Assembly (NCBI GenBank): GCA_964613675.1
Contig: CAZTIH010000125.1
Coordinates: 1 to 7,619, forward strand
DNA from: DAIUCA01 sp964613675
Lineage (GTDB): Bacteria > Pseudomonadota > Gammaproteobacteria > Competibacterales > Competibacteraceae
Length of the DNA stretch: 7,619 nt
Direction of reading: 5' to 3'
This document shows, one piece after another, positions 1 through 5,872 of this stretch. The translations under genes were made by a program, and so were the position numbers. The notes beneath the pieces were generated by a model. That model was not told the DNA's origin, ran no database searches, and saw only the letters and a list, made by a program, of their open reading frames with translations. Position 1 is the first letter of the stretch; each line of letters opens with the position of its first letter.

Positions 1-921
1 TGGCTGAATCGCGGGTTAGCGTTGGGGAGATGGGTTTCTGCAAGGGGGCTTCAGAAATCGTCCCGCAGCGATTTTGACGCGCCCTGGCCCGGGCTTATTT
101 TAAGTGCGGGATTTCAGCACGAACCGCTATTGCGCTGGATTAAACGACAGTCGCCCACTACCCAAATTGCGGTGATTGGACGGCCTTGGGCACCACTTCA
201 CCACTTCGATCTCATCATTACTACGCGCCAATATCGTCTGCCGACGCGGCCTAATGTCTTAACCAATGACTTAACTTTGCATTTTGCCATCCCTTCAGAA
301 CGTAGGCAGCTCGAATCCTGGGCACGACCCTATCTGGCGGTGCTCGTGGGGGGACCGAGTGGCAATTATCTATTCGATGAGCGTCATGCGCGGGAACTGG
401 TGGCTCAGCTTGGGGATTGGCAGGCGCAACGGGGCGGGACGGTGTGGGTGACGACCAGCCGCCGTACCCCCCCTAACGCGGGGCAAAGTTTAGCCAAAGC
501 GTTGCAAGAAAAGCTGCCCCAACAGCATGTTTTTTATCGGTGGCACCCTGATGATGCGAATAATCCCTATCGAAAATTGCTCGCGATTGCGGATGCCATT
601 TGCGTGACGGCGGATAGTGTGGCGATGACCAGTGAAGCGTTGGGAACCCAGAAGCCGGTCTATCTATTCGACAATGCGTGTCGTAAATCCTGGATTCACT
701 GTCGGCGACTGGCTGAAGTGAAGGCCGTTGGGTATCGACGATTAACCGATTTTGGGCCAACGCGATTGGGGCGCGATGTGGATTTATTTCACGATGAATG
801 GCGGCGAAAACATCATCTTGTGGCGTTACAGTCGGCGGGTGAGCAAACCCCCATACCCGTGACAGAAGAGGTCGTCATGTCGCGCACCCTGTCTCGATTG
901 AAGCAACTATTTGATGCCTAA
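1..921 (+). CDS. ELM1-family (DUF1022) protein, 5' partial
   Basis: This is a member of the ELM1 family (Pfam Mito_fiss_Elm1, DUF1022), named after the plant mitochondrial fission protein; bacterial members have a glycosyltransferase GT-B-like appearance and no firm biochemical role. The frame is open from base 1, and the first visible residues (WLNRGLALGRW) have no credible start. Alignment with the next gene shows that about 60 N-terminal residues lie outside the window, so the TTG at 22 is probably not the true start. Visible family blocks are IGRPWAPLHHFDLIITTRQY, then VLVGGPSG, then TTSRRTPP, then CVTADSVAMTSEA followed by KPVYLFD. The last block resembles the nucleotide-sugar site of GT-B enzymes (inference). 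The stop codon overlaps the start of the next gene by 8 bases, which suggests an operon and coupled translation. The family call is firm; the function is unknown. Confidence 0.85.
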   Translation, partial: WLNRGLALGRWVSARGLQKSSRSDFDAPWPGLILSAGFQHEPLLRWIKRQSPTTQIAVIGRPWAPLHHFDLIITTRQYRLPTRPNVLTNDLTLHFAIPSERRQLESWARPYLAVLVGGPSGNYLFDERHARELVAQLGDWQAQRGGTVWVTTSRRTPPNAGQSLAKALQEKLPQQHVFYRWHPDDANNPYRKLLAIADAICVTADSVAMTSEALGTQKPVYLFDNACRKSWIHCRRLAEVKAVGYRRLTDFGPTRLGRDVDLFHDEWRRKHHLVALQSAGEQTPIPVTEEVVMSRTLSRLKQLFDA

Positions 922-1981
922 ACATATTATTTGGTCGCTCATCGGTCCAAAAACGGGCGACAATCAGCAATTACGAACTCTAGCGCAGGGGCTTCCTTGG
1001 CCCGTGATTGAAAAAGTCGTCGCGTACTACCCCTGGGAAGGGTTGACGCATTTTACCTGTGGCCCAAACGTTTACGCGCTTAAGTCGGTCGCTCGCTTGC
1101 AGCTCATTGCGCCGTGGCCCGAATTGGTGTTGACCGCTGGGCGTCGGAACGAACCCATTGCGCGTTGGATTCAGCGACAAGCAAAAATTGAAGCAGATCA
1201 ACGGGTTAAGCTCGTGCATGTCGGGCGACCTTGGACACATTTAGCGGCATTTGATTTGATTCTCACCACGCGCCAATACCATTTACCGCAACGGGCGTCG
1301 GTGGTTTGGTTGGATTTGCCGTTGCATTCTATTAATCGTCCACGGCTCGATGAGGCAGCCCAAATATTCGCTGCCCAATTCGCCCATTTACCGCGTCCGT
1401 TTGTGGGGGTTTTACTGGGGGGAAATAGTGGTTCATTGACCTTTCATCCCCGTCGCGCCGAGGAATTTGCCCAGCAACTCAACACGGTGATGCAAAAAAG
1501 CGGCGGGGCATTGCTGATTACGAATAGTCGACGGACGCCAAACACGGCGTTTACTGCTTTTCTCGACAAACTTTCGGTACCCCATTTTGTGCATCGGGTT
1601 GGAGAGCAACCGAATCCTTATCTGGGGATACTTGCGTTATCGGATTTTTTGGTCGTTACGGCCGACAGTGCGTCGATGATTGCGGAGAGTTGCGCGACCA
1701 ATAAGCCCGTTTATCTATTGGACTTACGGGCATCTAATTTGACCTTGACCGAGTGTATTCAGGGCTGTCGATTTAACGCGATAAGTCATTCGGTCGCCCG
1801 ATATGTGGCCCCTAAGAGACTTCTCCGCGATCTCCCTGCGCTCATCGACGAATTGGTACAAAAGCGCCGCGTACAGTGGTTTAACGACGAAACTGAACTT
1901 TGCTCGGGGACATTCGACGATTTCAGCGAACTTGACCGTGAAAAGGCCAGAATGGCGATCCTCAAGTGCATGGAGAACTAA
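914..1981 (+). CDS. ELM1-family (DUF1022) protein, second tandem copy
   Basis: This is a full-length ELM1/DUF1022 protein of 355 residues, paralogous to the gene just upstream. I choose the ATG at 914 over the TTG at 911 because it gives the normal N-terminus MPKHIIWSLIGPKTGDNQQL, matching the family opening (a short strand, then GDNxQ). Other blocks are VHVGRPWTHLAAFDLILTTRQY, VLLGGNSG, TNSRRTP and VTADSASMIAES followed by KPVYLLD. Comparing the two copies by eye, the segment around FDLI-TTRQY matches at 17 of 27 positions and the ADS/KPVYL segment at 14 of 23, so this is an old duplication rather than a recent one. The start overlaps the previous stop by 8 bases with only a weak Shine-Dalgarno sequence, so translation may depend on the upstream gene. 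The stop interlocks with the convergent Fur-family gene. Role unknown; a glycosyltransferase-like envelope function is only a guess. Confidence 0.87.
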   Translation: MPKHIIWSLIGPKTGDNQQLRTLAQGLPWPVIEKVVAYYPWEGLTHFTCGPNVYALKSVARLQLIAPWPELVLTAGRRNEPIARWIQRQAKIEADQRVKLVHVGRPWTHLAAFDLILTTRQYHLPQRASVVWLDLPLHSINRPRLDEAAQIFAAQFAHLPRPFVGVLLGGNSGSLTFHPRRAEEFAQQLNTVMQKSGGALLITNSRRTPNTAFTAFLDKLSVPHFVHRVGEQPNPYLGILALSDFLVVTADSASMIAESCATNKPVYLLDLRASNLTLTECIQGCRFNAISHSVARYVAPKRLLRDLPALIDELVQKRRVQWFNDETELCSGTFDDFSELDREKARMAILKCMEN

Positions 1982-2418
1982 CCGACCTGCGAGTGCGAAT
2001 TGCGGTTGCGGACTCGAATGATGAGCGAAACTTCATCGGGATGAGTGTCGAGGGGAAGGGGGGGCAGACTTACGGTGACTTGATCTGACGGGACATCCCA
2101 CAATTCTCCCGTATCGATATTAAAAACATGGTGATGGGGTTCGGTGTTGGCGTCGTAAAAGGTGAGTTGGGCATCCACGGGAATTTCACGCACGAGTCCG
2201 CGATTCACGAACAAATGCAGCGTGTTGTACACCGTCGCACGACACACATGCCGTTGGCGGCGATTTACCCCAATCAGAATGTCCTGTGCAGAAAGATGTT
2301 GATCGGGGGCTTCAAAGAGCACTTTCGCAATAGCTAGACGTTGCTTCGTGGGAGCAACATCAGCGTTCCGTAGTCGGTGTGCAAGTTCAGCAGTAGAGAG
2401 GGGCACAGTCGAGGTCAT
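1978..2418 (-). CDS. Fur-family transcriptional regulator, Irr-like
   Basis: This 146-residue protein is a ferric uptake regulator family repressor. The N-terminal winged helix runs roughly over residues 10-80, with the family opening APTKQRLAIAKVLF (22-35) and the recognition helix RATVYNTL (60-67). The dimerisation and metal part starts at about residue 85 with the block FYDANTEPHHHVFNIDTGELWDV. The triple histidine at 95-97 resembles Irr, the iron/haem-responsive Fur relative of alphaproteobacteria. The only cysteine is C59, so the structural CXXC zinc sites of classical Fur and PerR are absent. The ATG at 2418 has a GGAG 9 bases upstream. The gene is divergent from bacterioferritin, and its own promoter is overlapped by a Fur box, so autoregulation and control of bacterioferritin are likely (inference). 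Family membership is firm; the Irr-like label rests on the HHH motif and missing cysteines. Confidence 0.9.
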   Translation of the reverse strand: MTSTVPLSTAELAHRLRNADVAPTKQRLAIAKVLFEAPDQHLSAQDILIGVNRRQRHVCRATVYNTLHLFVNRGLVREIPVDAQLTFYDANTEPHHHVFNIDTGELWDVPSDQVTVSLPPLPLDTHPDEVSLIIRVRNRNSHSQVG

Positions 2419-2447
2419 TTAAGGGGTCTCCAGTCGATTTCCAACAA

Positions 2448-2475
2448 ATGATAATTATTCTCATTAAGATGTCAA
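2448..2475 (-). promoter_or_regulatory. Sigma70-type promoter of the Fur-family gene
   Basis: Reading the minus strand, a perfect -35 box TTGACA (plus-strand 2475-2470) is followed after 16 bases by TATCAT (2453-2448), which matches the -10 consensus at 5 of 6 positions. It lies about 30 bases upstream of the ATG at 2418. The Fur box covers the -10 box and most of the spacer, so binding there would block RNA polymerase. Confidence 0.65.
2449..2463. promoter_or_regulatory. Fur box (7-1-7 inverted repeat)
   Basis: The sequence TGATAAT-T-ATTCTCA matches the classical Fur 7-1-7 consensus TGATAATNATTATCA at all but one of the defined positions. Its two arms are inverted repeats with one mismatch. 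It sits between the divergent Fur-family gene and bacterioferritin, on top of the minus-strand promoter. Whether the local regulator or a separate housekeeping Fur binds it cannot be told from the sequence. Confidence 0.7.
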
Positions 2476-2557
2476 TCATTAGGGGATTTCTTAGACTTAA
2501 TCTATTGTTGGGGAGTGAGTGCAACCTTGTATAGGTTCTGTGTTCTACAGTAACCGA

Positions 2558-2575
2558 CCTAGACAGCCGTCTAGG
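2558..2575 (+). promoter_or_regulatory. Perfect hairpin in the bacterioferritin leader
   Basis: CCTAGAC, a four-base loop AGCC, and GTCTAGG form a perfect 7-bp inverted repeat that ends 13 bases before the AGAAGGTG ribosome-binding site at 2589-2596. No T-tract follows, so it is not an intrinsic terminator. It could be an mRNA stem that stabilises the transcript or affects translation, or a palindromic operator for a dimeric protein. The sequence alone does not decide between these. Confidence 0.5.
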
Positions 2576-2600
2576 AAAGATCAAAACCAGAAGGTGTTTT

Positions 2601-3095
2601 ATGAAAGGCGAACAGAGAGTTATCGAGTTTCTCAACAAGGCCCTCCGCGCTGAACTTACGGCAGTAAACCAGTTTTTTCTCCACGCCCGTATGCTGGAGA
2701 ACTGGGGTTTAATGAAACTTGGGGCCTACGAGTACCAAGAGTCGATTGGCGAGATGAAGCACGCCGACCAACTCATTAAGCGAATTCTGTTTTTAGATGG
2801 TCTTCCTAACCTTCAGGATCTAGAAAAACTGCGGATTGGCGAAAATGTGCCCGAGCTGCTCAAGTGCGACCTAGAATTGGAATACGACGCACGTGCTTTG
2901 TACAAGGCGGCGACCGAGTGCTGTATCGAAATGAAAGACCATGTTTCGCGGGTGCTTTTTGAGACCATCTTAGCCTCCGAAGAAGAGCACATCGACTTCC
3001 TCGAAACCCAACTCGACCTCATCCAACGTATTGGGGCTGAAAATTACCAGTTGGGTCAAATGGGCGATGGAGGCCAAGGCGGCGGGGCCAACTAA
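2601..3095 (+). CDS. bfr: Bacterioferritin
   Basis: Bacterioferritin is a cytoplasmic 24-subunit haem-containing cage that oxidises Fe(II) and stores it as a ferric mineral. The 164-residue product starts with the family signature MKGEQRVIEFLNKALRAELT and has every ferroxidase-centre ligand in the standard positions: E18, E51, H54, E94, E127 and H130. M52, the axial ligand for haem shared between two subunits, is also present, so this is a catalytic haem-binding type rather than a degenerate subunit. The family is usually about 158 residues; the extra length is a glycine-rich tail (GDGGQGGGAN). The ATG at 2601 has a clear Shine-Dalgarno sequence (AGAAGG at 2589-2594). The gene is divergent from the Fur-family regulator and convergent with the chelatase, sharing 4 bases with the latter. 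Iron-dependent control is likely given the Fur box upstream. Confidence 0.97.
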   Translation: MKGEQRVIEFLNKALRAELTAVNQFFLHARMLENWGLMKLGAYEYQESIGEMKHADQLIKRILFLDGLPNLQDLEKLRIGENVPELLKCDLELEYDARALYKAATECCIEMKDHVSRVLFETILASEEEHIDFLETQLDLIQRIGAENYQLGQMGDGGQGGGAN

Positions 3096-3463
3096 GGCGT
3101 TTCAAGCGCAATTTTAGCGATTAAATCCGTCATTTGCTGAGTTGCCGTCCCCAAGTAAGGTTTAAGCACTAAACTTACTTGGGGATATTCTTTTTGTTTT
3201 TGGGAAACAATTTCGGGGACGTCAATCGCTACATGGCGACCAATCGACAAAAAGTAAGGAAGAACGGTAACTGTCGTCGCGCCTGCGGCAATCGCATGAT
3301 CAAGAGCTTCGGGGATAGAAGGGGGAGCAAGTTCGAGGAACGCACAGGTGAGTGCCTCATACTGATGATTGACAAGGGGACGCAGCCGTTCGGTGAGCAA
3401 ACGTACCTCATCGTTAGAGGCTTCTACTCGACTTCCGTGAGCAACGATAACTAAATGATTCAT
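3092..3463 (-). CDS. Sirohydrochlorin chelatase family protein (CbiX/SirB type)
   Basis: This 123-residue protein belongs to the CbiX/SirB family (class II chelatases), which insert Fe(II) or Co(II) into sirohydrochlorin for siroheme or cobalamin. It opens with HLVIVAHGSRVEASNDEV, containing the metal-binding histidine of VAHGSR. It continues with CAFLELAPPSIPEAL, then VTVLPYFLSIGRHVAIDVPEIV, whose histidine in GRHV is the second metal ligand, and ends with LKPYLG. The length corresponds to a single chelatase domain, so it should act as a dimer like CbiX-S or SirB rather than as a two-domain protein. I choose the ATG at 3463 over the TTG three bases upstream. It lies 73 bases downstream of ubiA on the same strand and could be cotranscribed with it. 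Fe or Co preference cannot be read from the sequence; a nearby CysH favours siroheme (inference). Confidence 0.9.
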   Translation of the reverse strand: MNHLVIVAHGSRVEASNDEVRLLTERLRPLVNHQYEALTCAFLELAPPSIPEALDHAIAAGATTVTVLPYFLSIGRHVAIDVPEIVSQKQKEYPQVSLVLKPYLGTATQQMTDLIAKIALETP

Positions 3464-3536
3464 CAAGAATTTTCCAATGCGGGCAAAGGGTAGAACTCAT
3501 TTAGAAAGCGATCCGCAATAAGGGGTTCACTTCATC

Positions 3537-4424
3537 TTAGGAGCGGAGCGGTAAGTAACTCATTAACAGACCAGCAAAAATCAATCCGCCTACCCAATTG
3601 TTGTTGAGGAAAGCGCGAAAACCGTTTTGAGGGATCCCCGTGGCAATTAATTGTTGTTGGTGAACAAAGCAGAGCGCCGCGCCGCCAACGCCTAGGTAGT
3701 AGGGCCAGTTCAAGGCATGGACGAATCCTAAACCTATCAAGCCGATGATCATTAAACATTGTAAAAATAGCGTAATAGTGTTGGTGAAGTCGCCAAATAA
3801 CAGCGCACTCGATTTGACGCCAATTTTGACATCATCTTCTTTATCGGTGATGGCATAAAAAGTGTCGTAAATGACCGCCCAGAGAAGCGTTAATCCGTAT
3901 AGTCCCCATGCACTTAAGGGAACCGTGTCTTGTTGCGCAGCAAAGGCCATCGGGATGGCCATGGCAAAGGCTGCCCCTAAGTGAACTTGGGGTAAATAAT
4001 GGAAACGTTTAGCGAATGGGTAGGTGACTGCTAAAAGTAAAGCGAGTAAGGCCAGTACTTGGGTAAGAAAATTGAGAAATAACAGTAAAGCACCTGCAAG
4101 AAGTAGCAAAAATACAAGTAAAGTTAACGCTTCTCGTAAGGATAAAGCATTGCGAGCAAGAGGGCGGTCTCTTGTACGAGCTACCTGCGCATCAAAGCGA
4201 TAATCTGCAATGTCGTTTACGACGCAACCCGCCGAACGCATCAGAAAAACCCCCAAAATGAATATGAATGTGAGGGTTCGATCCGGTTGACCGTGCCCAG
4301 CGAGCCACAGCGCCCAGAGGGTAGGCCAAAGCAGTAGTAAAGTGCCGATAGGCCGTTCGACACGCATGAGTTCGCCGTAAAGCCGCAAGCGATTTAGCAC
4401 ATTTACCAAGTTAAAATCACCCAA
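3537..4424 (-). CDS. ubiA: 4-hydroxybenzoate polyprenyltransferase
   Basis: UbiA is an inner-membrane prenyltransferase that joins a polyprenyl chain to 4-hydroxybenzoate in ubiquinone synthesis. The 295-residue product carries both aspartate-rich Mg-diphosphate motifs: NDIADYRFD (70-78) and D187 to D198 in YDTFYAITDKEDD, followed by VKIGVKSSALLFG. It also has the typical opening LMRVERPIGTLLLLWPTLWALW. Hydrophobic segments cover most of the chain, consistent with eight or nine membrane helices. The start is uncertain. TTG at 4424 has a GAGG 6 bases upstream, but both lie in the intrinsic terminator of the preceding gene. GTG at 4400 would give a length closer to the family norm but has a weak ribosome-binding site, and ATG at 4367 would cut into the conserved region. 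No ubiC chorismate lyase gene is adjacent. Confidence 0.95.
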   Translation of the reverse strand: MGDFNLVNVLNRLRLYGELMRVERPIGTLLLLWPTLWALWLAGHGQPDRTLTFIFILGVFLMRSAGCVVNDIADYRFDAQVARTRDRPLARNALSLREALTLLVFLLLLAGALLLFLNFLTQVLALLALLLAVTYPFAKRFHYLPQVHLGAAFAMAIPMAFAAQQDTVPLSAWGLYGLTLLWAVIYDTFYAITDKEDDVKIGVKSSALLFGDFTNTITLFLQCLMIIGLIGLGFVHALNWPYYLGVGGAALCFVHQQQLIATGIPQNGFRAFLNNNWVGGLIFAGLLMSYLPLRS

Positions 4425-4453
4425 AAAAAACCTCGCAAAACGACGCGAGGTTT
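4423..4453 (-). terminator. Intrinsic terminator of the repeat-protein gene
   Basis: On the minus strand, AAACCTCGC, an 8-base loop, and GCGAGGTTT form a perfect 9-bp stem, followed directly by more T (the A-run 4423-4427 on the plus strand). It begins 35 bases after the stop of the repeat-protein gene. This is the only convincing intrinsic terminator in the window. Its T-tract overlaps the annotated TTG start of ubiA, and its 3' arm contains the GAGG that would serve as the ubiA ribosome-binding site. Confidence 0.8.
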
Positions 4454-4487
4454 AGAAAAAATGGAAGCGTTTCTCAACTATAACTGT

Positions 4488-5093
4488 TTAGTAACCGCAC
4501 GGCATCCCTTCTTCGATCTGTTGGAATGTGAGATGGGCACAGTTTGGAAGCGCATTTCGGTCGCGTCCTGGGGTCTGATTGGCGTTGTCGCTATTGTTTT
4601 GGCGATTGGCGTTGTCGCGATTGTTTTGGCGATTGGCGTTGTCGCGATTATTCTGACGATTGGCGTTGTCGCGATTGTTTTGGCGATTGGCGTTGTCGCT
4701 ATTGTTTTGGCGATTGGCGTTGTCGCGATTGTTCTGACGATTGGCATTGTCGCGATTGTTCTGACGATTGGCNNNNNNNNNNNNNNNNNNNNNNNNNNNN
4801 NNNNNNNNNNNNNNNNNNNNNNNNNNNNNNNNNNNNNNNNNNNNNNNNNNNNNNNNNNNNNNNNNNNNNNNNTTGTCGCGATTGTTCTGACGATTGGCAT
4901 TGTCGCGATTGTTCTGACGATTGGCGTTGTCGCGATTTTGGCGATTTGTACGAGGCGCTTCGACCTCCTCTTCCGTATTGCGGTTAACACGTTGAGCTAA
5001 TTGCAAAGGATTATCCTCGTAGGGCGACACCTCAAAGGCCATTGTCGGTAAACTCATGAGACTTACAGCGCATAGCAAAACCAAAGATTTCAT
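4488..5093 (-). CDS. Exported Asn/Arg-rich tandem-repeat protein (interrupted by assembly gap)
   Basis: I do not recognise a family. The product has a short signal peptide, MKSLVLLCAVSLMSLPTMA, with likely cleavage after A19. A polar, acidic stretch follows (FEVSPYEDNPLQL to NTEEEVEAP), then tandem copies of a 9-residue unit NANRQNNRD, then the C-terminal tail NALPNCAHLTFQQIEEGM and PCGY. The tail contains the only two cysteines outside the signal peptide, which could pair. The repeat is very polar, has no hydrophobic core and carries about one net positive charge per unit, so it is probably disordered and periplasmic, secreted or surface-attached. ATG at 5093 has a strong AAGGAG 8 bases upstream and an intrinsic terminator lies downstream, supporting a real single gene. 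One hundred N fall inside it, so the true length is unknown. C8 does not form a proper lipobox. Unit variation is mostly synonymous in this frame, which argues that this is the coding strand. Confidence 0.8.
   Translation of the reverse strand: MKSLVLLCAVSLMSLPTMAFEVSPYEDNPLQLAQRVNRNTEEEVEAPRTNRQNRDNANRQNNRDNANRQNNRDXXXXXXXXXXXXXXXXXXXXXXXXXXXXXXXXXXANRQNNRDNANRQNNRDNANRQNNSDNANRQNNRDNANRQNNRDNANRQNNRDNANRQNNSDNANQTPGRDRNALPNCAHLTFQQIEEGMPCGY
4584..4925. repeat. 27-bp tandem repeat (minisatellite), interrupted by a gap
   Basis: Seven complete 27-bp units run from 4584 to 4772, the N run follows, and then one unit lacking its first base (4873-4898) and one complete unit (4899-4925). A degenerate unit shortened by one codon follows at 4926. 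Units differ at only five positions: the first base (G/A), the ninth (G/T), the thirteenth (G/A), and a linked pair TTGGCG/CTGACG. Since 27 is a multiple of three, gain or loss of units keeps the frame. There are no spacers between units, so this is not CRISPR. Confidence 0.95.
4773..4872. other. Assembly gap of 100 N inside the tandem repeat
   Basis: The run is exactly 100 N, the customary placeholder for a gap of unknown size. The flanking repeat phases would require a gap of 1 + 27k bases (for example 82 or 109), so 100 is not a real length. By chance 100 and 1 + 27k have the same remainder modulo 3, so the frame still reads through. Confidence 0.97.
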
Positions 5094-5243
5094 GATGACG
5101 ACTCCTTGAAACGAAAGATGAAAGTGCTAGGCAGCTTAGCGTAAACGCATGTTGTAAATCTGAACCCGACAAGTAAGTTACGACACCACTTGCGAAGTAA
5201 GGCGAGTCTGAAATTGAAACGGTTCGATATGGGAGGGCGATTT

Positions 5244-5300
5244 ATGTCAACCATTCTGGTAATCATTCCAGAGATCGACAGCTCAACCCCCTTTACTTAA
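5244..5300 (+). CDS. Possible 18-residue small ORF with strong ribosome-binding site
   Basis: ATG at 5244 is preceded by GGGAGGG (5231-5237) with a 6-base spacer, a near-ideal Shine-Dalgarno arrangement, and encodes MSTILVIIPEIDSSTPFT before TAA. It lies in the 250-base space between the divergent repeat-protein gene and the membrane-protein gene, 43 bases before the latter. It could be a leader peptide coupled to the next gene, or chance. No regulatory codon run is visible. The rest of 5094-5343 shows no convincing promoter or terminator to my eye. Confidence 0.25.
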   Translation: MSTILVIIPEIDSSTPFT

Positions 5301-5343
5301 GGTTCTGCTGCTCACTATCGGAGCGCTAATCAGGTCGCGATCT

Positions 5344-5856
5344 ATGATGATTAAGTGGCTATGTGTCGGATTCGTTTTTGGGTTCACGACGACTGCAAAT
5401 GCAAACGTGGTTTGGCCTGCGCTGTACGCGGAGAGCGCTGTTACCTCCTGGCCAATCATCGTTTTGAGTCTGATTCTGGAGTTTTTCGTGATTCGTTGGT
5501 TGTTCAAACGAAATGCCAAAATTTCAGCTTTCTATACCCTCGCAGCCAATCTCGCTTCTAGCCTCATAGGGTACATTTTGCGACCTCTATCGGGGTTGGC
5601 GTGGGAGTTCGCGTTGGGATGGGCGATTAACTCGGCCCTGGGTTGGGGGACATTTAATCCGATTGCGTGGATTTTGGTCCCGATTTTGGGCGGTGCAATA
5701 AACGCCGTCATTGAGTTAGGGGTCATCCGATGGATTTGGAAAGAGAAACTTACGAGGCGAGTCTGGATCATTTTTTGGGCAATCAACGCGCTCACGGTCG
5801 GAATCGCTACGGCTGTGTTACTGGCCATGAGACCAGGTATTTTGACGGGGTTTTGA
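5344..5856 (+). CDS. Multi-pass membrane protein with signal peptide, unknown function
   Basis: I do not recognise a named family. The 170-residue product begins with a plausible signal peptide, MMIKWLCVGFVFGFTTTANA, with cleavage likely between A20 and N21. The mature start is NVVWPALYAESAVTSW, a tryptophan- and aromatic-rich motif that probably sits at the membrane surface. About four hydrophobic segments follow, at roughly 36-54, 62-80, 104-125 and 140-162, separated by short basic loops (FKRNAK, WKEKLTRR). Acidic residues lie at the helix edges (E46 in LILEFF, E124 in VIELGVIRW). No catalytic motif is evident. ATG at 5344 and the adjacent ATG at 5347 are equally possible starts, and the ribosome-binding site is weak (CAGG). 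It precedes the TRIC-like gene on the same strand by about 100 bases, so an operon is possible. Real-gene status is well supported by the protein's organised structure. Confidence 0.75.
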   Translation: MMIKWLCVGFVFGFTTTANANVVWPALYAESAVTSWPIIVLSLILEFFVIRWLFKRNAKISAFYTLAANLASSLIGYILRPLSGLAWEFALGWAINSALGWGTFNPIAWILVPILGGAINAVIELGVIRWIWKEKLTRRVWIIFWAINALTVGIATAVLLAMRPGILTGF

Positions 5857-5872
5857 GCGGTACAAGATAGAT

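Noticed and set aside
2505..2533. Plus-strand promoter for bacterioferritin (TTGTTG, 17 bases, TGTATA)
   Set aside because: The -10 match is poor and other placements are equally weak, so I do not call the bfr promoter.
4584..4925. CRISPR array
   Set aside because: Units are directly adjacent at a 27-bp period with no spacers, and they are in frame within a coding sequence.
4461..5000. Plus-strand ORF encoding a hydrophobic VVAIVLAIG repeat that could pass for a membrane protein
   Set aside because: It has no Shine-Dalgarno sequence, and its unit changes are mostly amino-acid replacements, while the minus frame has a signal peptide, a strong ribosome-binding site and a terminator. It is a shadow of the 27-bp repeat.
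5069..5093. Lipoprotein signal for the repeat protein around C8
   Set aside because: The residues before the cysteine (VLLC) do not fit the lipobox, and only seven residues precede it, leaving too short a hydrophobic segment.
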